Part shown: positions 25,101 to 39,974 of the stretch, piece after piece | How positions within the stretch are numbered: position 1 is the stretch's first letter | How the letters are laid out: each line of letters begins with the position of its first letter | NCBI GenBank assembly: GCA_021397835.1 | Contig: JAJFZO010000256.1 | Coordinates: 2,464,501-2,528,500, forward strand | Direction of reading: 5' to 3' | DNA: 64,000 nucleotides | DNA from: Moringa oleifera | Lineage: Eukaryota; Streptophyta; Magnoliopsida; Brassicales; Moringaceae | Made by a program: the position numbers and the translations under genes | The notes under the pieces: model-generated | What the model was told of the DNA's origin: nothing | The model's input: the letters and a program-made list of their open reading frames with translations, nothing else | Databases searched by the model: none

Positions 25101-25881
25101 GTGTGGATATGATACAGAATTCTATTCTGGGATGTCGAGTGCCTCGTCCAGGCCAAGTAAGTTTAGTGCTCTAAATTTATCATACGGTCTTCATACATTC
25201 TCTGACTTGGATATTAATTGAAGCTACTTCCTGATTAGCAATTGGTTTCCGTTTTCACCATCACTTTGTCTCAATTTATTATGATTATATGATCATTTCT
25301 GAGTCATCTTGAGACCTTGTTTGTGCTTGCAGTGGCTGCAAAAGTTATTTCCTTCAAAAACAAAATTTAAAGTTGGAGATGCACGAAAAGCATATGCAAT
25401 TGAGCACCCGGAACCTCTTTTACATTTCACACTTTCTTTGGGATGCTGTTCTGATCCCGCAGTATGCCCGAGCCCTGGATTTATATATCTTTTTATGCAG
25501 AATATATACATTGCAGCTTATCAAAGTTTATCATATACTATTCCTGGTTACACTTTGCTTAATGGTTGTATCACTCTCCAGGTTCGCATATACACTCCCA
25601 AGAGAGTTCACCAGGAGGTGGAAGCTGCGAAAGAAGAGTATATACAATCAAATTTTAGTATCAACAAGGACCAGAAAGTTCATTTGCCGAAGATTGTGGA
25701 AACTTTTGTGAAGGATTCTGGTCTGTGCATACTTGGTTTGGCAGATATGATTGACCATTTCATGCCTGAGTCTTTGAGGAAGAACATCCAACAGGCTCAG
25801 CTCAGAAAGCTTGCCAAGAGTATCGAATGGATCCCTCACAACTTTGCCTTTCGCTATCTGTTGTCAAAAGAATTAACTTAA
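22186..25881 (+). CDS. MIP1 leucine-zipper and DUF547 domain protein (11 exons, 621 aa)
   Basis: Exons are 22186-22271, 22661-22733, 22978-23061, 23213-23329, 23663-24091, 24231-24631, 24740-24839, 24930-24989, 25070-25156, 25333-25461 and 25582-25881. All have GT-AG junctions and consistent phases. An in-frame TAG at 22162 makes the 22186 ATG the first possible start. Residues about 55-152 match the 'leucine-zipper of ternary complex factor MIP1' domain, a coiled coil (MGKQKGRDEAKKRQ, SELQERLHDQYVVRSALEKAL). Residues about 395-560 are DUF547, with LAFWINVHNALVMH and the LGCCSDPAVRIYTPKRVHQE segment across the last intron. The middle is Ser-rich and probably disordered. Biochemical function of the family is not established; I do not infer one. 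Confidence 0.88.
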
Positions 25882-27355
25882 AATATACAGCTCTCTAAAT
25901 CCTGAAGATGCTAATGAAACCAGCATGGAAGGAGCTGCAATGGCTGGCTTGATTAGTTTCCTTGTTCTTCTATGGCCTGATCATGATCTCATGCAGGACT
26001 AGAATGACAGCTGAATCATAACCCTTTTTTGCCTTTTACGGTCCAAGCAGATCCTACTACCAAGTTGTTCTTAGTATGCTGGAAGAATGCTGATCAAACA
26101 GGCTCAGGATCACCTAGGAATATTGTCTGAAATGAATCAAATCAGTAGCTTGTCTTGACATCCCAAGCTAGCAGAAGCTTGATCTTGTTTGATCAATGAG
26201 TACTCAGTAGAATGGTTTCATCATGATTCAGCTGTCATTCCAAATTGTGTGTCCAGCATCTCTTTTAGTGTTTTTGAATGCAGAAATAAATGAGAAGCAA
26301 GGGGACAGATTAAGAGAATCCATGTCACATTGTGTCTCGTCTGTGATTCCATCATATCCTATTGCTGGAACCATCTCATCAATTCTGGATGTTATTTGGA
26401 CAATGATCAGCAATAAACTCAGTAACTCGGAGATATTGGAACTATGAACTTGAACTATAAACTGACACTTATTTACCAGTAATCTCTTATGTGTATATGT
26501 ATATATGTTTTTTATTAATAATAATTAATACTATTTTTAACTATCTATTTTTAATATATATAACAAGATATAAATTAAGAGAAATAAATAATTATCGTAA
26601 TTAGATAGTATAAATTAAAAGGGTAAAAGAAGAAATAAATAAATTTACTGATGAGTTAGGCAACAAAAATTGAAAAAAAAAGGGGGAAGAAGGATTTTGA
26701 TTCTCTGTGATCAGTATGGAGCTTTTGAAACCAATAATTATGAATTCATTTATTTAGTATATTAATATAATAAATTTTAAAAAAATTATATATATATATA
26801 TTTTAAAAAAATGCGTGACAAATTCAACAAATGATCTGATTCGAGAAGGATAAAAAGTAACAGTTAGCTTGTTTCAGTGTTATAGCCTTGGAAATGGGAA
26901 TAAAAACTATAGATAAAAGAAAAGGAAAGAAAAAAGAAACCCTAATTTAAGGTCACTGATCACTGGTCACATGACTGCTGCAGTGCTGTGCAGCTGTGTA
27001 CACCATAGCGAAGCAGCCCTAGATTTTGCTTTTGGCCACAAGCTTTCATATTGTCTCTTCCTTTACTTTTTTTTCAATATTTTTTGAAAAAAGGAGTGAT
27101 TGACATTTCGGGTACTGACCAAAATAATCAATTTTGTGGCGATTAGGAGATTGTGGCCTTGATGCCAACATAGGGGAAAAGCTGCTATCTGGTGAGAATG
27201 CACGAGAGTCATCAACTGCACAAGACCAAATACATGTTTTGGCGCTTCTAGGATCTTTCGCCCCCTCCTTTTCAAAGCCCTAGCCCTACCCGCTTCCCAA
27301 AAATCACTCGTTTTTCAGTTATCAAATCGAGAGAGAGGGGGAGAGAGAGAGGGAG
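25882..27355. other. 3' UTR and spacer before PDV2
   Basis: The first 550 or so bases look like 3' UTR or spacer of moderate GC. The rest is AT-rich. AAACCCTAA at about 26938 (a telo-box type motif) and a GAGA-rich leader at 27331-27353 precede the PDV2 start. No gene is seen. Confidence 0.55.
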
Positions 27356-30300
27356 ATGGAAATGGAGGAAGAAGAGGGAATTGGGTTAGTGCTGGCAAGA
27401 GCGACGGAGCTGAGATTGAAGATCAGCAATTGCATTGAGAAAGCAACGACCAGCAAGAATCCATTCCCTAGAGAGAGCCAAAAGGAAGTAAAAGAAGAGG
27501 GTTTTGTTAATGGGGAGAAAAACTCTGACTCCCTGTCTGAAGAAGAAATGACTGAAGAAGAATATCAAGAGGAAGAAGAAGAAGAAGAAGCAGAGAGGCT
27601 TGTGCATATACGTGATGCCCTTGAATCCCTTGAGACTCAGCTTGTTGCTTTGCAGGTTTGTTCCTCCAAAGTCGCTCGATTTACCCTTTTGGTTTTTAAG
27701 GGTTTCATAACCAAAACCTTCTTTCTATTTTCAACAAGGAAAGAATATCTTCCGTACCCAAAGCTTTTAAAAACCTAAAATCTGTTTTCTTGATATAACA
27801 TTATACATAAAACCTATGAGATTCTTATTTCAAACCTCACAATACTTGCTGGCAAATGTGAATGTACTGTGTAAACAATTACCACACAGCTGAAATAGGG
27901 CTTTCTTTTATTTAATTTTAGTTTGAATTCACCAGTAATATTGAGGACATAAAAGTTAATTTCTTTTGTTTTGTTAAACACCAGTGCAGCACTGAGGGAA
28001 TCTGCTTGTGTTTTGCCCTTGAAATGTTTCCTTTCTGTGTTTTTCTTTCTGGAAAATCTTGTGTATACACAATTTTAGCAGTTCGTCTATTGTCCTTGTT
28101 GGAGCTTGAGGTGCTTGACCCAATCATTCTATCGGAATTCTTGTCATTTAATTGAGCTACCTTGAATAACCCAGACTGAAAGTTCTGTTGTAACAGAATT
28201 AGTTAATTCTTGTCCATGTATAGCTGAGTTTCTACTTCCGCTGCTTGTTGATATTTGAGAAGCTATGAGTGGCTAGATTACAAAATCTGGGAGTCCATGG
28301 GATTTTGAAATTGTCTGTTAACATGATGTCTAATTAAATATCATTACTCCTTTATCAAGCCATTGGAGAGTGGTGTCTATGTGAAATTCAGTTGCAAGAC
28401 CATTCGGTATCAATATTGAAATCTTCATCTTTTTGTTCTGTGGTTTGATTGTACCTTTCTGATGTTGGAAACAAATCATAAGTGTAAAGTATGAATGATT
28501 TCATGAAAGAGTTAATGTTGTCTGGTATGAAAAACATTTTTGACTATATTAGCATGTACTACCGAGAAAGACCTATAGTGACCACATAGAGAATCATGTT
28601 GTATTTTCTTTCTCCCAAGAAAGTGGTCCTTATGTATGTTTCTTTTAGCCTGTTCATGTTGCCATGTGCTTTTATCTGTCATTGTTTAGCCAAAAATATA
28701 GAACATGTGATTGGGGAGTGGTACATTAAAACCCTGATCCTGTGTGCCTTGAACAGGAAAGTTTTAAAGTATTGGTCATATCAAAAACAGTATGACGCTT
28801 AACCATTTAGTCCATCTTAAATAGTCTCTCAGTTGGATTAGGTACATGGGTCCATTTTCTTAAATTTGCTTGTTTCCTTAAGATCCATGTTCGTAAAATG
28901 TGAATGTAGTTTTAATGTAGCTGTGAAACCTACCACGACTTTTCTCTGCTATGAAGTAGCAAGACCAAGCTATGTAAAACATAAAGCAATTGCTCATCAC
29001 ATAGATAAATTCAAAACCAATTTAAAGAATCTGCTGAGCATTGATATATTTCATAAGCTTCATAATTGATTTATATATGTTTAGCCATGTTAGTAACCTA
29101 TAAAGCGTTCAGTTCCATGGTTCTTGTTCATGTCTGTTTGATACCGTGTAGCTTAGAAAGTAGCATAAGCTAGATATCCAAGTAAAAGTTCCTATGGTGT
29201 TATTAACTTCATGTGGTGTTATTAACTTCAGCAGCCATTTTTCCAAGTTTCTAAACAATTCCCACCACTATTGCAGTCAGCAAACAAGGCCTTACCTTGT
29301 CTTACATCGGGCATGTAATGAAAAACATTCTTGCCATGACTAAACTCTATTTTATATTCAAACTCTACGCAACTGAAATTATGAGAAGAGAAAGCCACAG
29401 GTTACTAACTCAGAATGTCACAAAGTCTCACTGCAGTTGTTTGAATCATCTAATGTAATAGGATTGGGACTAGCCAATTGAAAACAGGATAAAGTTACTA
29501 GTATCGTTATCCAACAAGTGACTAAAATGGAGAATCACATCCCAGATGCTTTCACAAAGCCTTTGTGCTATTTGAGGAAGACTTGTTAAGTGGCATCAGC
29601 AACTGATAGAAACCCTGTTGATGTGCTTCATCGTGATAGAAAGCTTTGAGAAGCATTTGTGAGTTGATCTGTATCTCTGCTTGTATGCTTGCATGACAGG
29701 GACTAGCTGTCAGTTGTTGGTTATCTTGCTAAGTTGCTTGATCCTGTATTCAGTAGGTCATTTGTTCCGACCTTCTGCATTCGCACATCCATGAGTTTCA
29801 CTACATCTTTTTTCCAGAATTTTTTTTATGTTCAAGACTACAATGCAATAAATTTCACGTTCCAGGATATTTATCATGAATTTTGTTCATAATGTCTTAC
29901 AATGCAATTTTGAAGACAATCTAATTTGATATCTGACATGGACTGTTAAAGTGATTATGAGCTCTTATACTTCGGGATACTAAAAAGAGTTTTCTTGCCA
30001 GAACCTACGACAACGTCAACAGTATGAGAGGCAAGTTGCCCTTGCTGAGATTGATTGTAGCCGAAAGGTGTTGCTAGAGAAGCTCAAGGACTACAAAGGG
30101 ATGGACTTGGAAGTGATAAAAGAGGCTTCTGCTTTTGCAGGTGAAAAAGTAGAGTATGACAATGATCTCCTCCTTCCCCCATATCCGAGTCGACCTCCAC
30201 AGTCCCTGGTTTTGGACAATGGCTACCTATCATGCTTAACTTCAAAGCACAAAACAGTGCAAAATGGGTCAATCATCAGGGACCCAAAAAATGATGCAAC

Positions 30301-30658
30301 AAAGAATCTGAGTAATTCTGAGAGAAATCAAGCGCCTGGCAAATCAGAAAAACCAAGGAAAGGCTTTGGGCACATTATTGGTTCAATAGCAAGGACAGTG
30401 CTTCCTGTGATTGGAATTATATCCATATTGCGATTGTCTGGTTTAGGACCTGAGCTAGGTAAAAGAAGTATCTCACTCAAGAATCTGGGCTTGTTTCAAC
30501 AACCAGTGACTGAAGAAAAGAAATCCACTGTTCAATGTCCACCTGGGAAAGTATTGGTGGTCGAGAATGGGGAAGCTCGATGTCTTGTGAAGGAGAGGGT
30601 TGAAATCCCATTTGAGTCAATTGTTGCAAAGCAAGATGTAAATTATGGGTATGGTTGA
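27356..30658 (+). CDS. PDV2: Plastid division protein PDV2 (2 exons, 318 aa)
   Basis: Exons are 27356-27655 and 30002-30658, with a 2.35-kb phase-0 intron. PDV2 sits in the plastid outer envelope, recruits the dynamin ARC5/DRP5B from the cytosol, and contacts ARC6 in the intermembrane space (family knowledge). The N-terminus opens EEEGIGLVLARATELRLKIS, followed by an acidic coiled-coil stretch (EEEMTEEEYQEEEEEEEAE) and a second helical region. One membrane span lies at about 224-245 (IIGSIARTVLPVIGIISILR). The C-terminal tail ends VNYGYG; the final glycine (G318) matches the position of the ARC6-binding terminal glycine of Arabidopsis PDV2. An ATG two codons downstream is an equal start choice. 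Confidence 0.93.
27656..30001 (+). other. PDV2: Large PDV2 intron
   Basis: GT donor at 27656 and AG acceptor at 30000-30001. Base composition is fairly even, not the AT-rich spacer type. One short frame at about 29528-29588 reads NHIPDAFTKPL and stops, recalling the DIFTKPL end motif of Copia polymerase. The match is too short to call an element. Confidence 0.6.
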
Positions 30659-32845
<2,187 letters not shown>

Positions 32846-33488
32846 ATTTTGTAAAATCAGATAGATCTCAGTCATGTCTTGTTATTAATCTGCTAATTCT
32901 TGATCCCATGGTTCTTACTTTGTAGTACTATTAGATAGTGACTGGACCTGGAAGAGGCCTGGAAAAACCGGACCCTGTTAGGATCTATGCCCTGCAGGAA
33001 AAGGCCTGAAATTGAGACATACTATCAGATTCTCAGAATTGATGGCGCTCAGGCCAAACTGGTTGGACTAATCTATCATGTCTAAAGATACTCCCTCTAG
33101 TGGTTTGTAGCTTGAAATATGTTATTCAAGTTCAAATCTTGGCGTGCAAGATAATTCCTGGAAGTGGGTCTCAAAAATTGAATATTTTTATTGGACAGAG
33201 ATGAAATTTAAGAGTCACTCAGTTGCATTTTCTTCCATCAGATTCAATAATTTTATTTATTACAGAAAATCTGAAATCTTAGACTTACCCAATTGAATGT
33301 TCTTCAATCTAATGCAAGTGGTCAAGCCCACAACTTCTAATGTGCAAAACCATGTTCTGCTCCCACCACAGCCCCTGGTTTTGGAAACAACTGGGCATTT
33401 ACTGCTCTTGCTCTGAAGATGCAGATTGACCAACAAAAATGGCTCCCCATTAACGTGAAGAGTTAGTCTCATCTCCTCCGGGTCTTAC

Positions 33489-33495
33489 TATAAAA
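33489..33495 (+). promoter_or_regulatory. TATA box of phytoglobin copy B
   Basis: TATAAAA lies 63 bp upstream of the ATG at 33558, a normal spacing for a TATA box with a short leader. Confidence 0.7.
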
Positions 33496-33554
33496 CCCAT
33501 CACCAGTTTCCAAATCAAATCACATTGAACCATTAACAGACATTTAACTAATAA

Positions 33555-34454
<900 letters not shown>

Positions 34455-36209
34455 TTAGTTAATAAAATCTGTATTTTCCATTTACAATAAGATTAAAATT
34501 CCGTAATGTAAAAAAAAAAAAAAAAGTGTGTTTTTTGTCAGTTTATGTTTGTTCCCATGTGCCAAAGTTTCTTTTAAAAAAAATTTTAAATTTTATTTTA
34601 ATGGTATTTTTAATAATAAATTAGGTAATTATGCACTAATGCATCTAAAATCTTGAAAATTATTGGAGTTCCAGTTGTGAAATTATATAAGAATATTATT
34701 TGCTATCAGTCTTATTTGAATTGATATTTTTTAAAAAAATATTAATATATAATAATAAATTAAATTAAATTACAAAAAATAATATGTTTTTATTTATTTT
34801 TCTCTTAGGAAATATTAATTTTTATGGAAGTACAAATAAACCCTAAAAAGAAATAAGATAAGCCAAATTAAGAAATGTAAAACAAGTCAGAATTAAGTTC
34901 AATGCACCTATATAAGTTCTGATTAACCTAACATATGCAATTTTGTCGGAATAGTAACCTTGAAAAGTGCTTGAATAAGCACTTTTTTAAATGCATTGAA
35001 GCTGCCTATGCTTTTTTAACCGAACCACTAACCCAACTTCTAATCACCAAATTAGTTGTCTAATTACAATGAAACAAGACACGAATTAATCAACTCGTAA
35101 ATCACATTAAGCTTCAGACAATTCACGTGTTCGGTTTTTGGACAACTAACTTACTTAAATTATTGCATGTTTTTTATTTTTTTCATATGTTAAATTGTCT
35201 TTGATTTTTGGCATTTTAATTTTATAAATCAAATTAATCATTTTTAAAAGCTAGCACTTATCTCAATATGAGTTCTCATCAACATTATTATATATACATG
35301 GATTAAATTTTTTTAACTTTTGTATATTTATCGGATTGAAAATCATTTGTGATCTTAAAACGATAAAAAAATTAAAATTTTAAATGATTTCTTTAATATT
35401 ACTATGATTAAATAAGATATGCAAGGATTTATTTAATATTAATGTTTTAAATTTATGGTATTCTACTTGTTTTTACAATCGTAATAGGGATGATCTAAAA
35501 TTTGTAATGTAAAAAATCCGATTAATTATCACATAATTAATTACATTTTAGATTTTTTTAGTTTATTATTTTTATATATTAATATATTTTATCAAAAAAT
35601 TTAAATAAAGAACTTTTATTAAATTATCAGGAGAGGACCACTTGGTTTCCATGAATTCAACCAAAAACCCGAAAACATATTGTATTGATGCAAAAGATAA
35701 ACCCTAGACCTAATTCCTTAGTCTAAAAGAAACCCAATTCCCAATTTAATCAGATCGAGGGCATCAATCAAAGGAGAGAACTAAAAAGGTGCAAAAAGCA
35801 ACAGTTAATTAATTAATTAGGTCAATAAAACAGTAAATAAAAAATTACTAATTAAAAAATACTTTAATTTTAAGGCAAAGGTGATACATAAGCTGTCCAC
35901 ATCAAATACTTTGTCTATAGTGTTGCAATAATTCCCCTTACCCACTAAAATTACAAAAAAAAATAAAAATAAAAATTGAAGTTTCCTAATAAGGACACCA
36001 AATACATTATCGGTGTCCTTTTCAACCTTTTCTAAAACATAGAATTGGATTCTCCGGTTGCCCCGTCCCACCGGCAAATTCATTCTGGTGACATTAATCC
36101 TCGCCGGAGCTTTACATCATCCTCGCCGGAGAATTCATTCCGATGACATGGAATCGGGTCGGAGCTTTACATCGTCCTCGGCTTTTCTTTATCGAAAAAT
36201 TGTTACTAT
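34455..36209. other. AT-rich spacer
   Basis: The short phytoglobin 3' UTR is followed by AT-rich sequence without genes. A perfect 10-bp hairpin with a 4-base loop lies at 34963-34986 (AAAAGTGCTT / AAGCACTTTT). Near the right end, a 55-bp duplication sits in the 3' flank of the PADRE gene. Confidence 0.6.
36077..36182. repeat. 55-bp tandem duplication
   Basis: AATTCATTC begins at 36077 and at 36132. Both units continue into a CGGAGCTTTACATC block and end in TCCTCG. The copies differ at several bases. They lie 28-133 bp beyond the stop codon of the PADRE gene, probably in its 3' UTR. Confidence 0.75.
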
Positions 36210-36578
36210 TCAAAAAATGTAACGACTTTTTGATGGGTGCTCGGTACCCAATTGGCCTAATGCTTTACTCGCCTTGACGGCTAATACACATAAGTCTTTG
36301 AGAGATAGGGGTGCTTGGGAATCCGACAGTGGCATGAGGAAATAAATTTGCCCTGATTGGAGTTGCTCGTCTTTCGGCACGTGCGGCACGTACGAGTCCA
36401 CGTACATTGATTCCGAGTTGCAGAGGAAGTAGCTAGGGTTGCCGGAGAGGATGTCACCGGCTTTGATTGGTTGCCGGAATTCTTGGAGCCTTCCGTCAGA
36501 GTGGATAACTTTGGTTGTGGGGAAGAAGCTGAGGTTGGCAGCCTTGGTTGTGTAGCGGGGAGATGCACAATTGCCCAT
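36210..36578 (-). CDS. PADRE/DUF4228 domain protein, small (122 aa, no intron)
   Basis: The protein starts MGNCASPR, a good N-myristoylation site (Gly2) with a palmitoylatable Cys4, so membrane attachment is likely. The PADRE/DUF4228 core follows: KVIHSDGRLQEFRQPIKAGDIL, NPSYFLCNSESM and GQIYFLMPL. The C-terminus is short and lacks the basic tail seen in longer relatives. Members respond to pathogens and abiotic stress, but the biochemical role is unknown. A paralogue lies 2.8 kb to the right in the same orientation. Confidence 0.88.
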   Translation of the reverse strand: MGNCASPRYTTKAANLSFFPTTKVIHSDGRLQEFRQPIKAGDILSGNPSYFLCNSESMYVDSYVPHVPKDEQLQSGQIYFLMPLSDSQAPLSLKDLCVLAVKASKALGQLGTEHPSKSRYIF

Positions 36579-36642
36579 ACTTTTGTAGCTTGTGAGAGAT
36601 AGGAAGATGTGTTCAATGGGCTAAATGTGAAGATGCTTATGC

Positions 36643-36651
36643 TTTATATAG
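36643..36651 (-). promoter_or_regulatory. TATA box of the small PADRE gene
   Basis: On the minus strand CTATATAAAG lies about 65-73 bp upstream of the ATG at 36578. Confidence 0.7.
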
Positions 36652-36659
36652 AAACCTAA

Positions 36660-39369
36660 AGTTGTCTTTTTTCACTTATAAAAAAATATAATTTTTTTTG
36701 TTTTATTAACATGAAATTCTTTTACTGGCCTTCAAGATTTCTAAACTTAATCATCATGCATTTTCACTTTATACTTTTTCATATTTACCATTGTTTTGCT
36801 GCAATTTCAAGATGTAGGTCATGATTAAATCAATTAAAAATTTTTAATATATAAAAAATTATTAGAATGTATTAATTTAATAAAATAAATATTTATAATT
36901 TATTTTTATTTTTATATATTATTTTTAATATTTTTATTCGCAATTAATATCATATAACCAAAATCTCAAACTTTATCTTTTTTTTTTGTTTTTTAATATT
37001 ATTTTGCAAAAGTTAGATTTCTTGTAATTGATTAAAATGTCGGCCAATTTCTCGGAAGGAGCAAGAAGCAACAAACTATCGCTATTTTCGGTTTTGTCGG
37101 AAAGAGTTGATCATGCGAGCTTGCATAATTAATTGTATACGTGGGAAGCTATTAGATGCCTATGCTACCAATAAAATTAACTAGAAATGAAGAAAAGAGC
37201 TTTATAGAACAAATTAACTTTTGAGATTGAGAAAATTCAAAATTACCCAACAAACAAATGAACAAAATATTCGTTTACTTTCACTATTAACATAATAATT
37301 ATTTATAATATAAATAAAATACTTATTATTTTTGATAAAATTAAATTAAATTTGATATATCTCTTTCGAAATTGTGATAGAAAAAGGAGTGTGGGTAAGA
37401 TTGCATTTTCTAGGAAAAGGGAAGGAGGGACAAAAGGGAAAGAAAACAAATAAGAAAAGGTGAAAGAAAGCAATGGATGGAAATTTCTGTTTGGTTTCTT
37501 GGATTTTGGCCCATGTGGTGACCTTATTCTTACAAAAGTAATTGCATTATGGGCACAATGTGAGGATGGTTTCCCTACCAAAGAGGCATCAAAGGTCACC
37601 AATGAAAATATTTTGGGGTTAAGCCCTCAAAAAGTTTGAATCACATGCATAAATGTGTCGCATTATTTTTGGTCAATTCTCGAATTAAATTACGGTTCCT
37701 TTGATTTATATAACATCTTTCATGTTTATTTGCCTTTATCCAATTCGTAATAGATATAGATTTTTGTCTCTGTTGTTTTTTTTAATCTTTTTAAAAAAAT
37801 AATTGTTATAAGTTAAAATATTGAATGGTAAATATAAAAAAAGATTAATGATACATAATTTTTTAATTTTTAATTTAAATTAAACATTTGATTAAATAAT
37901 TACAAAAACTTAAGAGTACTTTAAATCGTTATTGAAATACCTCAAAAAGTATTTATATAAATTTTATATTTTTATTTTAAGCTTATTTTTTAATTTTGAA
38001 TAATTTTTTTGATTCATGAATTTTTTTTACGATGTCATTTTTTTAAAAAATATTTTTAATATTAAAAATTTTAAAAATTTATATGATGATAATTTAAATT
38101 TTTTTTACATCTGTGAAAAATTTTAAATTAAAATTCATTGTAAAAAATATTCAATTTAAATATTTTTAATTTTTGATAAAATTTAAATTGAATCAAATTA
38201 AAACATCAAATATATAATTGATCAAATTGATACTTTAAAATATATCATAAAAAACAAAATATTTTTTTGCACATATATATCTTTATTATTTAAAAATAAA
38301 AATAAGAATAAGAATAAAAAAGCAAATTAAGAAAGAAAGCCGAGTGGATATATATGCCATTCTAGCGGCTAAGAAAACCCGAATGAATTCCTTTTTTGAT
38401 CAAAGTTCCATACTCCCATTTGTTATTTTCCACTTTCAAAGATGATGAAGTTGACTCTTCCATTGGCTCTAATTAAGCTTATATGTGTTATCTTCTTAGG
38501 GAAAAAAAAGAAAGGCATGCCACACCACATCATTCCTCTTTGAAAATTCCAACTCACAAAGCCAATATCAAATAATTATTTGTCTTCGTTAATTTCAAAT
38601 TATTATTATTATCATTATTATTTTATTGGCATTGAATCATATACATGATGTAATGTTTAAGTTTCATTTCATTCATGAACTATTTCATTATTGAGTATAT
38701 AAGATTTTAACTTCACATACACATGTTCGATTTGAAATGGTAAAATTTTTTATCACAAAATCATCTTAAAAATAGGCACACGCAATAGGATAGAAATTAA
38801 GATAATGAATTAATCAGATTTTCTGTTCATTTGAATTTTATTTATTTATTTTTTAAAAATAAAATGATAGATAAAAAAATAAGATTGACAAAAGATTATG
38901 ATTTTAAGACAACCCACCATATCAAACATCATAAAAAATCAGTAAATGCATCAGATTAATCAAAAAGAGTTACTAGTCTTTGTTCATTTTCTTAGCTTCA
39001 ATTTTCTCCTTTTCCTTCAATTTTCTTTGTTGTCAAACAAAAACCACTACCCTCCTTCTCCATGTAGCTCAATTTCTTAAACAAAGACCAAGAAATATAA
39101 GCCAATTAAAACATTTTCATTTGTTTTAAGCAACATGCCCAAAAAAAAAAAACAAAATTAAATTTACACCAAAGTTGAAAATTATATATATATACTTTTA
39201 AGCTTACCCAAATGGCCACAAGAGAGAAGATCACACATGCACATACCCTAAAAGATCGTAGTCTTTCACATAATTGCAACATGGTTTTATGAACCCTAAA
39301 TCTTCTTCTTTCCGAAATCGAAGAAATCCTAGTACTTATTGAAGGAGAGGATCCATACCGGACCATTAG
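36660..39369. other. AT-rich spacer with a dispersed repeat copy
   Basis: No gene. It contains a clear copy of dispersed family A (about 37850-38240, separate entry) and an A/T-rich 3' flank of the next PADRE gene. Confidence 0.6.
37850..38240 (+). repeat. Dispersed AT-rich repeat family A, copy 1
   Basis: Ordered landmarks are GATTCATGAA, an AAAAATATTTTTAATA block, GATGATAATTTAAAT, an ACATCTGTGAAAAATTTTAAA block, AAATTCATTGTAAAAAATA, and AAATTGAATCAAATTAAAA. The same order recurs at 43790-44250, 53490-53960, 60540-60960 and 62020-62400. No coding frame is present. Confidence 0.6.
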
Positions 39370-39918
39370 CTACTCCTCCAAAATGACACTCAATTTGGCA
39401 TCACAACTCTTTCTCCTCCTTCCTCTTCCGGCGGTGCTCCTCCTCCTCTTGGCGGCCGGAAGCGTTTCATGGTTGCCAACGATGACGTCCCTCCGAACGC
39501 TTGCTATGCAGCTGGAATTCTCCGAAACCCTATTGCTACTAAACACCAAGGAATCCATTTGCTTCTTCCCACACCGACATGCATACCACTTATCTCCCAT
39601 CTTGCTAACATCCATTTTTAGGGCAGAACTTGCCTTGACAACCAAGGCACTCATTTTCTCTACTCTTAATGGACTGTTCAACCAAGTTAACGGCAAAGCA
39701 AAGTAAAGCTCACCAACTCTAAGCTCCTCCTCTACATTAATGGCCAAAAGCATGTCGTTTAGATCCATATCATCTGCGTTGCAAATAAAGCAATTAGGAT
39801 TTTGTTGTAGTACCTGTGAAACCCTAATCGGAAACGGAAATTCCTCCAGCCTTCCATCTTGCCGGATTAATTTGGCTGTGGCGACGGAAGTTGCCTCACA
39901 AGAGTTGCATATGCCCAT
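39370..39918 (-). CDS. PADRE/DUF4228 domain protein, long form (182 aa, no intron)
   Basis: I start at the ATG at 39918, giving MGICNSCE, a typical myristoylated and cysteine-palmitoylated N-terminus for this family; the open frame extends two codons upstream only through a TTG. The core has AKLIRQDGRLEEFPFPIRVS, NPNCFICNADDMDL and GELYFALPL. A basic, possibly nuclear-targeting stretch (KRRRSTAGRGRRRKS) follows, and the end is DAKLSVILEE, a conserved tail in longer members. It is probably a tandem relative of the gene at 36210-36578, with the extra C-terminal part. Function unknown beyond stress association. Confidence 0.88.
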   Translation of the reverse strand: MGICNSCEATSVATAKLIRQDGRLEEFPFPIRVSQVLQQNPNCFICNADDMDLNDMLLAINVEEELRVGELYFALPLTWLNSPLRVEKMSALVVKASSALKMDVSKMGDKWYACRCGKKQMDSLVFSSNRVSENSSCIASVRRDVIVGNHETLPAAKRRRSTAGRGRRRKSCDAKLSVILEE

Positions 39919-39958
39919 TTTCAATGCGTAAAGGTTCCAAATTAAAGGAGGAAGATAC

Positions 39959-39967
39959 TTATATATG
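39959..39967 (-). promoter_or_regulatory. TATA box of the long PADRE gene
   Basis: On the minus strand CATATATAAG lies about 41-49 bp upstream of the ATG at 39918. Confidence 0.65.
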
Positions 39968-39974
39968 CCTTTGT

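Noticed and set aside
34997..35006. TGAAGCTGCC, the start of miR167
   Set aside because: Only the first ten bases agree, and no fold-back arm is present in the flanks.
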